Source of the DNA: an uncultured Mediterraneibacter sp.
Lineage (GTDB): Bacteria; Bacillota; Clostridia; Lachnospirales; Lachnospiraceae
NCBI GenBank assembly: GCA_934418295.1
Contig: CAKRWZ010000017.1
Location: 1-28,419, forward strand
Length of the DNA stretch: 28,419 nucleotides
Direction of reading: 5' to 3'
The notes under the pieces are model-generated. The model searched no databases and had not been told where the DNA came from. It saw only the letters and a list, made by a program, of their open reading frames with translations. A program made the translations under genes and the position numbers. Position 1 is the stretch's first letter. Each line of letters starts with the position of its first letter. Below are positions 15,202-22,654 of the stretch, one piece after another.

Positions 15202-15222
15202 TTCCAAGCATATGACAGAGAT
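15202..15222 (-). repeat. Family 1 repeat, copy F (partial)
   Basis: On the + strand TTCCAAGCATATGACAG matches the family 1 core TTGCCAAGCATACGACAA with a few changes. On the - strand it lies right after the permease stop and before the terminator, the same place as copy D after purC. Only the core is recognisable. Confidence 0.45.
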
Positions 15223-15223
15223 C

Positions 15224-16216
15224 TTAACGTTCTTCCCGGAAATAATTGGTGCCGCAGCTTTTTGGCTGTGCGTGCTCTTTGCTTTCCCGCATACTGGTGA
15301 TGATCAGGACAAGAAGGGTTGCGATGTAAGGAAGCATATCGTAGATCTGTGTAGGAAGTCCGGGGATATTGACGTACATACGCATGATCGTAAGACCGCC
15401 GAATACCAGAGACACCAGCATGCCGCGGGCAGGATCCCAGGTGGCAAAGATTACCAGGGCAACGGCAAGCCATCCGTAGCCGCTGACACAACCGTGTACC
15501 CAGACGCCGGAAGTGGTCACCATGCTCATATACATTCCGCCGATGCCGCAGATACCGCCGCCGATGATGGTAGCTGCATATTTGTATTTTGTGATGTCAA
15601 TGCCGGCTGCATCTGCCGTGGCCGGGCTTTCCCCCACTGCCCGGAGATTCAGTCCCACGCGGGATTTACGGAAAAACCAGGTCATGAACAAAGCCAGGAT
15701 GATAGTAAAATAAACCAGCCAGTTGTACTGGAAAAGAAGCTTTCCGAGAACCGGGATATCTGAAAGTCCCGGAATGTGCAGACGGGAAAATGCTTTTTTG
15801 GTCACGTCTGTAACTGCGATATAGCCGCCGGCTTTCTGTCCGAAAAATTCTCCGAAAAAGTTACCGAAGCCGGTACCGAAGATCGTCAAGGTCAGACCGG
15901 TCACATTCTGGTTGGCACGGAGCGTAATGGTCAGGAAGCTGTAGATCAAAGCACCGAATGCCCCGGCGATAAAGGAAACGATAAGAGCAATCAAAGAAGA
16001 AACAAAACCGTTTGGTGTGCCGCCGGAACGGAGAACGGCCTGCTCATAATAGTAAGAACCGATCAGACCGGTGATGGCGCCCATAAACATCATTCCTTCT
16101 ACGCCCAGGTTGATGTTTCCGGCTCTTTCGGTCAGGATCTCACCCAACGCACCTAAAAGAAGCGGGGTGCCGGCCAGCATAGCGGCGATAAATAAGCTGT
16201 TCAGTGTACTAAGCAT
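15224..16216 (-). CDS. Nucleoside ABC transporter, permease subunit 2 (BMP family)
   Basis: Integral membrane permease of the BPD_transp_2 family, similar to B. subtilis NupQ. The 330-aa protein has about eight to ten hydrophobic segments. The cytoplasmic-loop signature ERAGNINLGVEGMMFMGA lies near residue 30. It overlaps the upstream permease gene by 8 nt and has AAAGGAGGAG before its ATG. With the other permease it forms the transmembrane channel of the importer encoded upstream on the same strand. It is the last gene of the operon, followed by family 1 copy F and a terminator. Confidence 0.92.
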   Translation of the reverse strand: MLSTLNSLFIAAMLAGTPLLLGALGEILTERAGNINLGVEGMMFMGAITGLIGSYYYEQAVLRSGGTPNGFVSSLIALIVSFIAGAFGALIYSFLTITLRANQNVTGLTLTIFGTGFGNFFGEFFGQKAGGYIAVTDVTKKAFSRLHIPGLSDIPVLGKLLFQYNWLVYFTIILALFMTWFFRKSRVGLNLRAVGESPATADAAGIDITKYKYAATIIGGGICGIGGMYMSMVTTSGVWVHGCVSGYGWLAVALVIFATWDPARGMLVSLVFGGLTIMRMYVNIPGLPTQIYDMLPYIATLLVLIITSMRESKEHAQPKSCGTNYFREER

Positions 16217-17306
16217 GGTTCTCCTCCTTTCCTCTTGCGATCAGACGGTAATTGATAAAGAATTCGCATCCCAGCATGAAAAACAGGATGATACCGATCA
16301 GAAGGTCGGCAGCAGACGCCGGGATCTTAAACTGGGTTTGGATGGTGTTTGCACCTCGTTCCAGCATGGCGATGAAAACGGCCACGACCATCATGCCGTA
16401 AGGATTCATTTTTGCCAGCCATGCAACGGTGATGGCAGTAAAGCCAACGCCGCCGGCAGTACCTTCTGTGATGGTGAAATCGGCACCTGCAAACTGGAGC
16501 ATACCGACCAGACCGCACAGGGCACCGGAGATAAACATGGTACGGATATAAACTTTTCCGACATTGATACCGGCATATTTGGCGGTATTTGTGCTTTCCC
16601 CTACGACAGAAACCTCATACCCCTGTTTGGTCTTTGTAAAATAAATATATGAAACCACTACCAGGATCAAAGCGACGATCCAGCCCCAGTGTACGCCAAA
16701 GATCTTGGTGAGACGGGCGCCCGGAACCAGCATGTCCATCTTTGGGAAGCTGCTTCCTTTGGATTTCCAGGGACCGTTCATCAGGTATTTGACAAAAGCC
16801 AGGGCGATGTAGTTCAGCATCAACGTGAAAAGGGTTTCATTGGTATTCCATTTGGCTTTGCAGATAGCAGGAAGCAACCCGTAAAGACCGCCTGCGGTGA
16901 TGCCGGCAATAAGCATCAAAAGCACCAGCGGCAGCTTCGGGAAAATGTGGGCGGTAAACAGCCCGAATCCTGCTGCGGCGACGGCACCGATCAAAATCTG
17001 TCCCTCTGCACCGATATTCCAGAACTTCATGCGGAAAGCAAAGGAGATACCGATGGCCGTGATCAACAGCGGAACGGAAAGCTTGATGGTTTCATAGATG
17101 ACCGTTTTGGATCCCCAGGCTCCGATGACCATGGATTTGTATACGGACAACGGATTATGACCGAGGGCCAGGATCAGAAGTCCGCCGGTGATCAGCGAAA
17201 GGAGAAAGGCGATCCCACGGATCCGCCAGGCAGCGCTGACGGAGATGGAAGGGCGCTTTGTCATACGAAACAAAGGCTCCTTTACTTTTGTGGTCTGTCC
17301 GTTCAT
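16209..17306 (-). CDS. Nucleoside ABC transporter, permease subunit 1 (BMP family)
   Basis: Integral membrane permease of 365 aa, BPD_transp_2 family, similar to NupP. The family signature FRMKFWNIGAEGQILIGA is near residue 90. Multiple transmembrane helices follow, and ALCGLVGMLQFAGADFTITEG lies towards the C terminus (described in the usual family position). The ATG overlaps the ATPase stop by 4 nt and has GAGGAGGTG upstream, so the ATPase and both permeases are tightly coupled. Specificity for nucleosides is inferred from the BMP-type binding protein in the same operon. Confidence 0.92.
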   Translation of the reverse strand: MNGQTTKVKEPLFRMTKRPSISVSAAWRIRGIAFLLSLITGGLLILALGHNPLSVYKSMVIGAWGSKTVIYETIKLSVPLLITAIGISFAFRMKFWNIGAEGQILIGAVAAAGFGLFTAHIFPKLPLVLLMLIAGITAGGLYGLLPAICKAKWNTNETLFTLMLNYIALAFVKYLMNGPWKSKGSSFPKMDMLVPGARLTKIFGVHWGWIVALILVVVSYIYFTKTKQGYEVSVVGESTNTAKYAGINVGKVYIRTMFISGALCGLVGMLQFAGADFTITEGTAGGVGFTAITVAWLAKMNPYGMMVVAVFIAMLERGANTIQTQFKIPASAADLLIGIILFFMLGCEFFINYRLIARGKEENHA

Positions 17307-18877
17307 GCTGACACCTCCTCATCATTTTCTTCTTGTGTTTTCTTTTTATCTACATGGATCATCATCAGACCGACATCCTCTTTGGTGACGGTCTTCGGAT
17401 CCACGATACCGCTGACTTCGCCGCCGCAAAGAACCATGAGGCGGTCGGAGATGCCCAGCAGGACATCCAGATCTTCTCCGATGAAAATAACGGCCACACC
17501 TTTTTTCTTCTGTTCGTTCAAAAGATCATAAATGCGGAAAGAGGAGTTGATATCCAGACCTCTCACCGGATAAGCGACGATCAGAACCGTAGGGCTGATG
17601 GCAATCTCGCGGCCGATGAGGACCTTTTGTACGTTTCCTCCGGAAAGTCTGCCCACCGGGGTGTCCACACCCGGTGTTACGATCTCCAGATCCCGGATCA
17701 GCTGCTCTGCAAGTTCTTTCGGCTTTTTACGATCTACAAAAGGGCCTTTGTTGTCGCGGAAGCTTCGGAGCATAACGTTATCGGTCATGTCCATGGCGGA
17801 AACCAGTCCCATTCCCAGACGGTCCTCCGGGACAAAAGCCATAGAAACGCCTTTTTTGGAGATTTCATCCGGATGGAGTCCGATGAGATTTTGTTTGACC
17901 GGTTCGCCCTGATATTCTGTGCTGTAGAGGATGCTGCCGCCGATGGCTTCGTGAAGCCCGGCGATGGTTTCACAGAGCTCTTTTTGACCGCTGCCTGCGA
18001 TACCGGCAACACCGAGGATCTCACCGCCGTAGGCTTTAAAGGAGACATCGTTTAAAACTTTGCGTCCGTCTTCGTTGAGACAGGTCAGGTTGCTGACATG
18101 GAGCAATTCCTTTCTGCCTTTGACCGGCGGCCTCTGGATCTCCAGACTGATGGGACGGCCCACCATTTTTTCAGTCAGCTCGGACTGGTTGGTCTCGGCT
18201 GTGTTGACTGCGCCGATGTATTCGCCCTTTCGAAGGATCGCTACCCGGTCAGAAATAGCCATGACTTCGTTCAGCTTGTGAGTGATGATGATGATGGATT
18301 TGCCGTCCTGCTTCATGTTGCGGAGAACGGTAAACAGCTTTTCTGTCTCCTGCGGGGTCAGTACGGCGGTAGGCTCATCCAAGATCAGGATGTCAGCTCC
18401 GCGATAAAGCACCTTTATGATTTCTACCGTTTGTTTCTCAGAGACAGACATATTGTAGATCTTTTTGTTTGGATCCAGTTCAAATCCGTATTTGTCGGCA
18501 AGGGCAGAAACTTCCTGTGCCACCTTTTTACGATTGACAGTCACCTTTCCGTCTAAGCCCAGCACGATATTTTCGGCTGCGGTCAAAACGTCTACCAGTT
18601 TGAAATGCTGGTGGATCATACCGATTCCCAAAGAAAAAGAATCTTTCGGGGAACGGATTGTCACGGGCTTTCCGTGTACCTCGATCTCACCGTGATCCGG
18701 GAAATAGATACCGGACAACATGTTCATAAGCGTCGTCTTTCCGCATCCGTTTTCACCCAGAAGCGCCAGGATTTCTCCTTCCCGGAGCTCAAGGTCAATG
18801 TCCTTGTTGGCTACGATTTTTCCGAATGTCTTGGTGATTTTATGCATCCGGATTGCCGGAGTTGCTGTTTTTTCCAA
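17303..18877 (-). CDS. Nucleoside ABC transporter, ATP-binding protein (two NBDs)
   Basis: Cytoplasmic ATPase with two fused nucleotide-binding domains, like NupO and sugar-type RbsA. The first half has Walker A LLGENGCGKTT and Walker B ILILDEPTAVLTP, with the signature region MSVSEKQTVEI. The second half has the degenerate Walker A GVAGIAGSGQKEL, the signature RLSGGNVQKV and a Walker B-like VLIVAYPVRGLD. In that motif the catalytic Glu position is not canonical, which is common in the second NBD of this family. I choose TTG 18877 as start because AAGGAGGG (18885-18892) lies 7 nt upstream. ATG 18895 overlaps that site. The gene is separated from bmpA by a long perfect hairpin. Confidence 0.92.
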   Translation of the reverse strand: MEKTATPAIRMHKITKTFGKIVANKDIDLELREGEILALLGENGCGKTTLMNMLSGIYFPDHGEIEVHGKPVTIRSPKDSFSLGIGMIHQHFKLVDVLTAAENIVLGLDGKVTVNRKKVAQEVSALADKYGFELDPNKKIYNMSVSEKQTVEIIKVLYRGADILILDEPTAVLTPQETEKLFTVLRNMKQDGKSIIIITHKLNEVMAISDRVAILRKGEYIGAVNTAETNQSELTEKMVGRPISLEIQRPPVKGRKELLHVSNLTCLNEDGRKVLNDVSFKAYGGEILGVAGIAGSGQKELCETIAGLHEAIGGSILYSTEYQGEPVKQNLIGLHPDEISKKGVSMAFVPEDRLGMGLVSAMDMTDNVMLRSFRDNKGPFVDRKKPKELAEQLIRDLEIVTPGVDTPVGRLSGGNVQKVLIGREIAISPTVLIVAYPVRGLDINSSFRIYDLLNEQKKKGVAVIFIGEDLDVLLGISDRLMVLCGGEVSGIVDPKTVTKEDVGLMMIHVDKKKTQEENDEEVSA

Positions 18878-18929
18878 GTTTTCACCCTCCTTCATAAGTA
18901 CATTCCTTTGATAACTCTTTCCAATCATT

Positions 18930-18980
18930 ATTGTAAAAATATCTGACACCGGACTTTTCGGAAGCAGATATTTTTACAAT
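18930..18980 (-). terminator. Long intercistronic hairpin between bmpA and the ATPase gene
   Basis: Perfect 16-bp inverted repeat ATTGTAAAAATATCTG (18930-18945) and CAGATATTTTTACAAT (18965-18980), with a small CCG/CGG stem in the loop. It lies between the binding-protein gene and the rest of its operon. Likely role: partial terminator or 3'-end protector that raises binding protein over the membrane subunits. Confidence 0.7.
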
Positions 18981-19053
18981 AAAATGGAGTAAAGACAGAA
19001 CTGCACCGGGCAGCCCTGCCTTTATCTATTCTTTTACTTTCAGAACCGTTTTA

Positions 19054-20223
19054 TTATTCGACTACATTGCAGCCTTCGATGATGTAGCACCAGGACGGAG
19101 CAGAAGCCTCTTCCTGCTCGTGATAGTACTCACCCTCTTTGATTTCGATGGTCTCACCGTCAGGGCTTGTTCCCTTCAGCGGTCCTGCGAAAACGTGAAG
19201 CTCGCCGGATTTCAGCTTTTCAGCTGCAGCGTCGATGGCTTCCTGTGTGCCTTCAGCAGCGATAGCTGTGTTCAAAGGAGAAAGATAAACGGCACCGTCA
19301 GCCAGACCCTTGCACCAGTCTGTCGGGATGGCTTTGCCGTCGATGACAGCCTGAACAGCTTCTGTTACATAGATGCCCCAGTCGATACGGGCGGAGATCA
19401 GGGAAGCGTTCGGAGCAGCCTTGATCATGTCGTTGTTGTAACCTACCTGCCATGCGCCGTATTCTTCAGCAGTCGTTGCAGGAGCTGTAGAGTCGGAGTG
19501 CTGGGAGATCACATCGCATCCGCGCTCGATCAGAGCCTTTGCAACCTGAGATTCTACAGTCGGGTCGTTCCAGGAGTTGGTGTACATGATATCCATTGTC
19601 ACATCCGGATTTACACTTTTTGCTCCCAGGTAGAATGCAGTGTATCCGCTGATAACCTCTGCAAACGGGAAAGCGGCAACATAACCGAGCTTGTTGCTCT
19701 GTGTTTTCAATCCTGCTGCGATACCTGCAAGGTAACGTGCTTCATAAACGGATGCGAAATAGTTGTGCATATTGTCAAGACCGGAATTTGCTGCCTGATA
19801 GCCTGTTGCGTGGCAGAACTGTACGTCCGGATATTCAGCAGCAACTTCTTTTACATAATCTTCAAAACCAAAGCTTGTTGCAAAAATGATATTGCAGCCT
19901 GCGTCTACAAGCTCTCTCAGGGCAGTTTCACACTCAGCTCCCTCAGGAACGTTGAACTTGTTGATGATCTGGTCATCTTTCAGCCCGAGTTTTTCCTGCA
20001 TTTCTTTTGTACCCAGGTCGTGGTTGTAGGTATAGCCCATATCACTGGCATCAGAGATGTGTACAAAACCGACTTTGATCGTGTCGGCGGAAACAGCCTC
20101 TGTCTTGGAAGAGCCGGAATCCTTTTTGTCCTTGGTGTCAGCCGCTGCAGGAGTGCCGCATCCTGCAAGAATACCTGCTACCATTGCTGCGCAGAGCAAT
20201 ACGCTTAAAATTTTCTTTTTCAC
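19054..20223 (-). CDS. BMP-family nucleoside-binding lipoprotein
   Basis: Extracytoplasmic substrate-binding protein of the BmpA/Med/PnrA family, which bind purine nucleosides. The 389-aa precursor has a Lys-rich start, a hydrophobic stretch and lipobox LAGC with Cys 22 as the lipid anchor. A Lys/Ser/Asp-rich linker follows. The BMP domain begins at about residue 48 (IKVGFVHISDASDMGYTYNH), where the family aspartate and aromatic pocket residues are present. The start is GTG 20223, with AAAGGAGG 7 nt upstream. It is the first gene of the transporter operon, preceded by a sigma-A promoter (20314-20342) and a leader hairpin with a T-tract (20242-20299). Confidence 0.94.
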   Translation of the reverse strand: MKKKILSVLLCAAMVAGILAGCGTPAAADTKDKKDSGSSKTEAVSADTIKVGFVHISDASDMGYTYNHDLGTKEMQEKLGLKDDQIINKFNVPEGAECETALRELVDAGCNIIFATSFGFEDYVKEVAAEYPDVQFCHATGYQAANSGLDNMHNYFASVYEARYLAGIAAGLKTQSNKLGYVAAFPFAEVISGYTAFYLGAKSVNPDVTMDIMYTNSWNDPTVESQVAKALIERGCDVISQHSDSTAPATTAEEYGAWQVGYNNDMIKAAPNASLISARIDWGIYVTEAVQAVIDGKAIPTDWCKGLADGAVYLSPLNTAIAAEGTQEAIDAAAEKLKSGELHVFAGPLKGTSPDGETIEIKEGEYYHEQEEASAPSWCYIIEGCNVVE

Positions 20224-20241
20224 AATTCATCCTCCTTTTTG

Positions 20242-20299
20242 AAAAAAAGTTGTCTTGACTGCAGAAAGAATCTTACGTTTCTTGTCGCTTGGGACAACT
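20242..20299 (-). promoter_or_regulatory. Leader hairpin with T-tract upstream of bmpA (candidate attenuator)
   Basis: On the - strand AGTTGTC (20299-20293) pairs with GACAACT (20255-20249), followed directly by a run of T (20248-20242). An inner AGAAA/TTTCT stem is possible. It lies between the promoter and the ribosome binding site, where an intrinsic terminator would stop the operon. I could not match the sequence to the purine or any other riboswitch. Confidence 0.5.
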
Positions 20300-20313
20300 G
20301 TATCAACAACGAT

Positions 20314-20342
20314 ATTTTATCGTTTCACAGCATATAAGTCAA
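20314..20342 (-). promoter_or_regulatory. Sigma-A promoter of the nucleoside transporter operon
   Basis: On the - strand TTGACT (20342-20337), 17-nt spacer, TAAAAT (20319-20314). The leader is about 80 nt. The 20224-20547 gap also holds the leader hairpin and the divergent DUF975 promoter. I see nothing in 20345-20440 beyond an A/G-rich tract. Confidence 0.75.
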
Positions 20343-20446
20343 CAATCGGAAACAGGTTTGGCCGGAACAGAAAAAGAGAAAAAAAGAGAAAGAAACAGGA
20401 GCGGAGATTGCCGAAAAATGGCGTATTTTAGGGAAAGTTTCAATGG

Positions 20447-20475
20447 TTGACAAAGTGGGAGAATGCTGTCATAAT
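20447..20475 (+). promoter_or_regulatory. Sigma-A promoter of the DUF975 gene
   Basis: TTGACA (20447-20452), 17-nt spacer, CATAAT (20470-20475). It is divergent from the transporter promoter about 105 nt away. Confidence 0.8.
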
Positions 20476-20547
20476 CAATGGCGATAAGAATAAATAATAA
20501 ATGGATCACAGGGAAAAGCCTGTGAAGATCAAAGAGGTGTAAAATAC

Positions 20548-21285
20548 ATGTGGAATCGGATTGATTTGAAAATGCGGGCGAAAGCGGCGCTGGGCAGAAA
20601 CTACTGGGTCTGTGTGGGAACGGCATTTGTCTTGCTTTTACTCACCGGAGGAATTACTGCCAGTGTGGGTGCCAGAGGCAGTGCGCAGTACGCAGATAGT
20701 TTTGACAGCTTACAATTAGAGGGGATCAACAGTCTTGCAGATCTGTGGGTCCGTTCCAGGATTTTTCGGATCCTGGTACTGGTGATATCCATAGTGGCGG
20801 TGTTCACCATTGTTTATTCGATCTTTGTGGGAAATGTGGTCCAAGTGGGAGGCTGTCGTTTCTTCACCTTGAATCAGACAGAGCAGGTCAATACAAAAAC
20901 ACTCTTTTCCATGTTCCGTTCCGGCGGATATTCCAATATCGTTGTGACGATGTTTTTGATGAATCTGTATATCACGCTGTGGTCGCTTTTGTTCTTTTTC
21001 CCGGGGATCATAAAAAGCTATGAATATCGGATGGTGCCCTATATCCTGGCGGAGAATCCCTCCATGGACAGGAGAGAAGCCTTTGCCATCAGCAAACGGA
21101 TGATGCGGGGAAAGAAATGGGATACCTTTGTGTTTGATCTTTCTTTTTTGGGGTGGGATATTTTGTCGTCCTTTACCTTTGGCCTGTTGGCGTTCTTTTT
21201 TGTGATACCTTACAAATATGCGGCAGATGCAGAGGTTTATACGGCAAACAGAGCGATTGCGTTCGAGGAAGGGTACATTCACTAA
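20548..21285 (+). CDS. DUF975 family membrane protein
   Basis: Integral membrane protein of 245 aa. The first ~20 residues (MKMRAKAALGRNYW pattern after MWNRID) are the usual DUF975 opening, followed by a hydrophobic helix from about residue 28. Further membrane segments occur around residues 70-95, 140-160 and 195-220. The conserved cytoplasmic-side stretch YEYRMVPYILAENPSMDRREAF precedes the last segments (given here as the diagnostic region). The function of this family is not established. The stop shares one base with the start of the next gene (TAATG), so the two are translationally coupled. GAGG before the ATG is a modest ribosome binding site. Confidence 0.85.
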   Translation: MWNRIDLKMRAKAALGRNYWVCVGTAFVLLLLTGGITASVGARGSAQYADSFDSLQLEGINSLADLWVRSRIFRILVLVISIVAVFTIVYSIFVGNVVQVGGCRFFTLNQTEQVNTKTLFSMFRSGGYSNIVVTMFLMNLYITLWSLLFFFPGIIKSYEYRMVPYILAENPSMDRREAFAISKRMMRGKKWDTFVFDLSFLGWDILSSFTFGLLAFFFVIPYKYAADAEVYTANRAIAFEEGYIH

Positions 21286-21527
21286 TGGAGAATTCACATC
21301 GTTTTTTTGCCAATACAGCATGTAAATACTATCCTTGTCACAAAGGCATTGAAGAGATGAATTGCCTGTTCTGTTATTGCCCGCTTTATCGGCTGGAGCG
21401 TTGCCCGGGGAATCCACGTTACAAAGAAGGAAAAAACGGGAAACGGATCAAGATCTGTACGGACTGCACTTTTCCGCACAGGCCGGAAAACTATGATACT
21501 GTGATCCGGTTGTTGAAAGAGATATAA
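21285..21527 (+). CDS. Small cysteine-rich domain protein
   Basis: An 80-aa cytoplasmic protein with nine Cys, many in a zinc-binding-like spacing (CKYYPCHKG, NCLFCYCPLY, RCPGNPRY, KICTDCTFPHRP). This matches my recollection of the 'cysteine-rich small domain' family (PF04071), whose function is unknown and which sometimes occurs fused to or near cobalamin-related genes. The ATG at 21285 overlaps the DUF975 stop by one base. A longer frame upstream exists, but it lies within the DUF975 gene and is not a credible start. Metal binding is inferred from the Cys pattern only. A bidirectional terminator follows. Confidence 0.82.
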   Translation: MENSHRFFANTACKYYPCHKGIEEMNCLFCYCPLYRLERCPGNPRYKEGKNGKRIKICTDCTFPHRPENYDTVIRLLKEI

Positions 21528-21558
21528 TACGATTTATGTCAGAAATGTAAAGAAAATC

Positions 21559-21603
21559 AAAGGGACTTTCCGGCGATCAATGGTATCGCAGGGAGTCCCT
21601 TTT
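21559..21603. terminator. Bidirectional terminator between the Cys-rich gene and purC
   Basis: AAAGGGACT (21559-21567) pairs with AGTCCCTTT (21594-21602), and the loop can form a further small stem (CGAT/ATCG). It lies between convergent genes. Confidence 0.88.
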
Positions 21604-21625
21604 GGCTGCCAAAAATATGACAAAA
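21604..21625 (-). repeat. Family 1 repeat, copy D (partial)
   Basis: On the + strand CTGCCAAAAATATGACAA followed by an A-tract matches the family 1 core with several changes. On the - strand it sits between the purC stop and the terminator, like copy F behind the permease gene. Confidence 0.45.
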
Positions 21626-21628
21626 AAT

Positions 21629-22489
21629 TTATAAAGTTTTTCCGGTGAGCAGGGTATAGGCCTGTAAATATTTCTCGATCGTTTTTTCCACGATCTCTTC
21701 AGGAAGGGTCCAGTCATTGTCCGGATTGGCTTTCAGCCAGTCACGGGCAAACTGCTTGTCAAAGGATGGCTGGGAATGTCCCGGCTCATAGCCTTCTGCA
21801 GGCCAGAAACGGGAACTGTCCGGTGTCAGCATTTCATCGCCGATGACCAGTTCGCCGTTTTCATCCAGACCAAATTCAAACTTGGTATCTGCAATGATGA
21901 TCCCGCGTTCCAATGCGTAATCGGCGCATTTTTTGTAAAGAGCGATGGTGCAGTCGCGGAGCTTGGAAGCATATGCTTCACCTTTTCCGGGGAAACGCTC
22001 TTCCAGATAGGCTACGCTCTGTTCGTAAGAAATGTTTTCGTCGTGATCACCCAATTCGGCTTTTGTGGAAGGGGTGTAGATCGGTTCCGGCAGCTTGTCG
22101 GATTCCTGAAGACCTTCCGGCAGTCGGATGCCGCAGACAGTGCCGTCCTTTTGGTAGCTGGCCCAGCCGCTTCCGGTGATATAGCCGCGGACGATGCATT
22201 CGATGGGCAGCATCTGCAGTTTTTTACACATCATACTGTTTCCGTCAAACTCCGGTTTGCGGAAAAATTCCGGCATATCGTTTACATCTACGGAAATCAT
22301 GTGATTGGGGAGAATATCCTGCGTCATGTCAAACCAGAATTTGGACATTTGTGTCAGGACCGTTCCTTTTTTCGTCACCTGGTTTTTCAGGATCACATCG
22401 AAACAGCTGATGCGGTCGGTTGCGACCATGATCAGATTTTCGCCGTTGTCATAAATTTCCCGTACTTTCCCTTCTTTGATTGGCTTCAT
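21629..22489 (-). CDS. purC: Phosphoribosylaminoimidazole-succinocarboxamide (SAICAR) synthase
   Basis: De novo purine synthesis: ligates CAIR with aspartate using ATP to give SAICAR. The family start MKPIKEGKVREIYD is present, so I place the start at ATG 22489 after GAGGG. The longer open frame upstream to 22570 reads through a hairpin and repeat copy B and is probably leader. Motifs include VATDRISCFDV, RGYITGSGWASYQ, DTKFEFG and DEMLTPDSSRFWP. At 286 aa it has full length. No other pur genes are adjacent. It has its own promoter at 22607-22635 and an unusual leader with a repeat and a terminator-like hairpin. Next to the nucleoside importer region it suggests purine supply, but joint regulation is not shown. 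Confidence 0.95.
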   Translation of the reverse strand: MKPIKEGKVREIYDNGENLIMVATDRISCFDVILKNQVTKKGTVLTQMSKFWFDMTQDILPNHMISVDVNDMPEFFRKPEFDGNSMMCKKLQMLPIECIVRGYITGSGWASYQKDGTVCGIRLPEGLQESDKLPEPIYTPSTKAELGDHDENISYEQSVAYLEERFPGKGEAYASKLRDCTIALYKKCADYALERGIIIADTKFEFGLDENGELVIGDEMLTPDSSRFWPAEGYEPGHSQPSFDKQFARDWLKANPDNDWTLPEEIVEKTIEKYLQAYTLLTGKTL

Positions 22490-22508
22490 TTCTTTTCCCT
22501 CGCTTTGA

Positions 22509-22540
22509 AAAATGCGGACCGACAGATAACTGCCGTCCGC
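22509..22540 (-). promoter_or_regulatory. Terminator-like hairpin in the purC leader
   Basis: On the - strand GCGGAC (22540-22535) pairs with GTCCGC (22519-22514), with an inner CAG/CTG. It is followed by ATTTTT, then the ribosome binding site. It lies downstream of the promoter, so it could attenuate purC. It is not a recognised purine or PRPP riboswitch. Confidence 0.5.
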
Positions 22541-22543
22541 GGA

Positions 22544-22600
22544 TTTTTTAGGTTGCCAAGCATACGACAAAAAGGTCCAGTGAACCTTTTTTAGTTGCCA
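22544..22600 (-). repeat. Family 1 palindromic element, copy B, in the purC leader
   Basis: On the + strand TTTTTTAGGTTGCCA (22544-22558) is partly repeated as TTTTTTAGTTGCCA (22587-22600), with the TTGCC starts 42 nt apart. The core TTGCCAAGCATACGACAA is followed by a hairpin AAAAAGGTCC-AGT-GAACCTTTTTT. Compared with copy A in hemW, one A-T pair of the hairpin has become G-C (compensatory), and another pair is lost. Confidence 0.75.
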
Positions 22601-22606
22601 TGTATA

Positions 22607-22635
22607 TAAATAAACAGTTCTTTTTAAAATGTCAA
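22607..22635 (-). promoter_or_regulatory. Probable sigma-A promoter of purC
   Basis: On the - strand TTGACA (22635-22630), 17-nt spacer, TATTTA (22612-22607). It places repeat copy B and the hairpin at 22509-22540 in the purC leader. Confidence 0.6.
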
Positions 22636-22654
22636 GAGAAATTTTGGAATCTTG

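Noticed and set aside
20224..20320. A purine riboswitch ahead of bmpA.
   Set aside because: The conserved junction and loop bases of the purine aptamer are not found.
22490..22570. An upstream extension of purC by 27 codons.
   Set aside because: It would read through repeat copy B and a GC-rich hairpin, and the conserved purC start MKPIKEGKVREIY has its own ribosome binding site.
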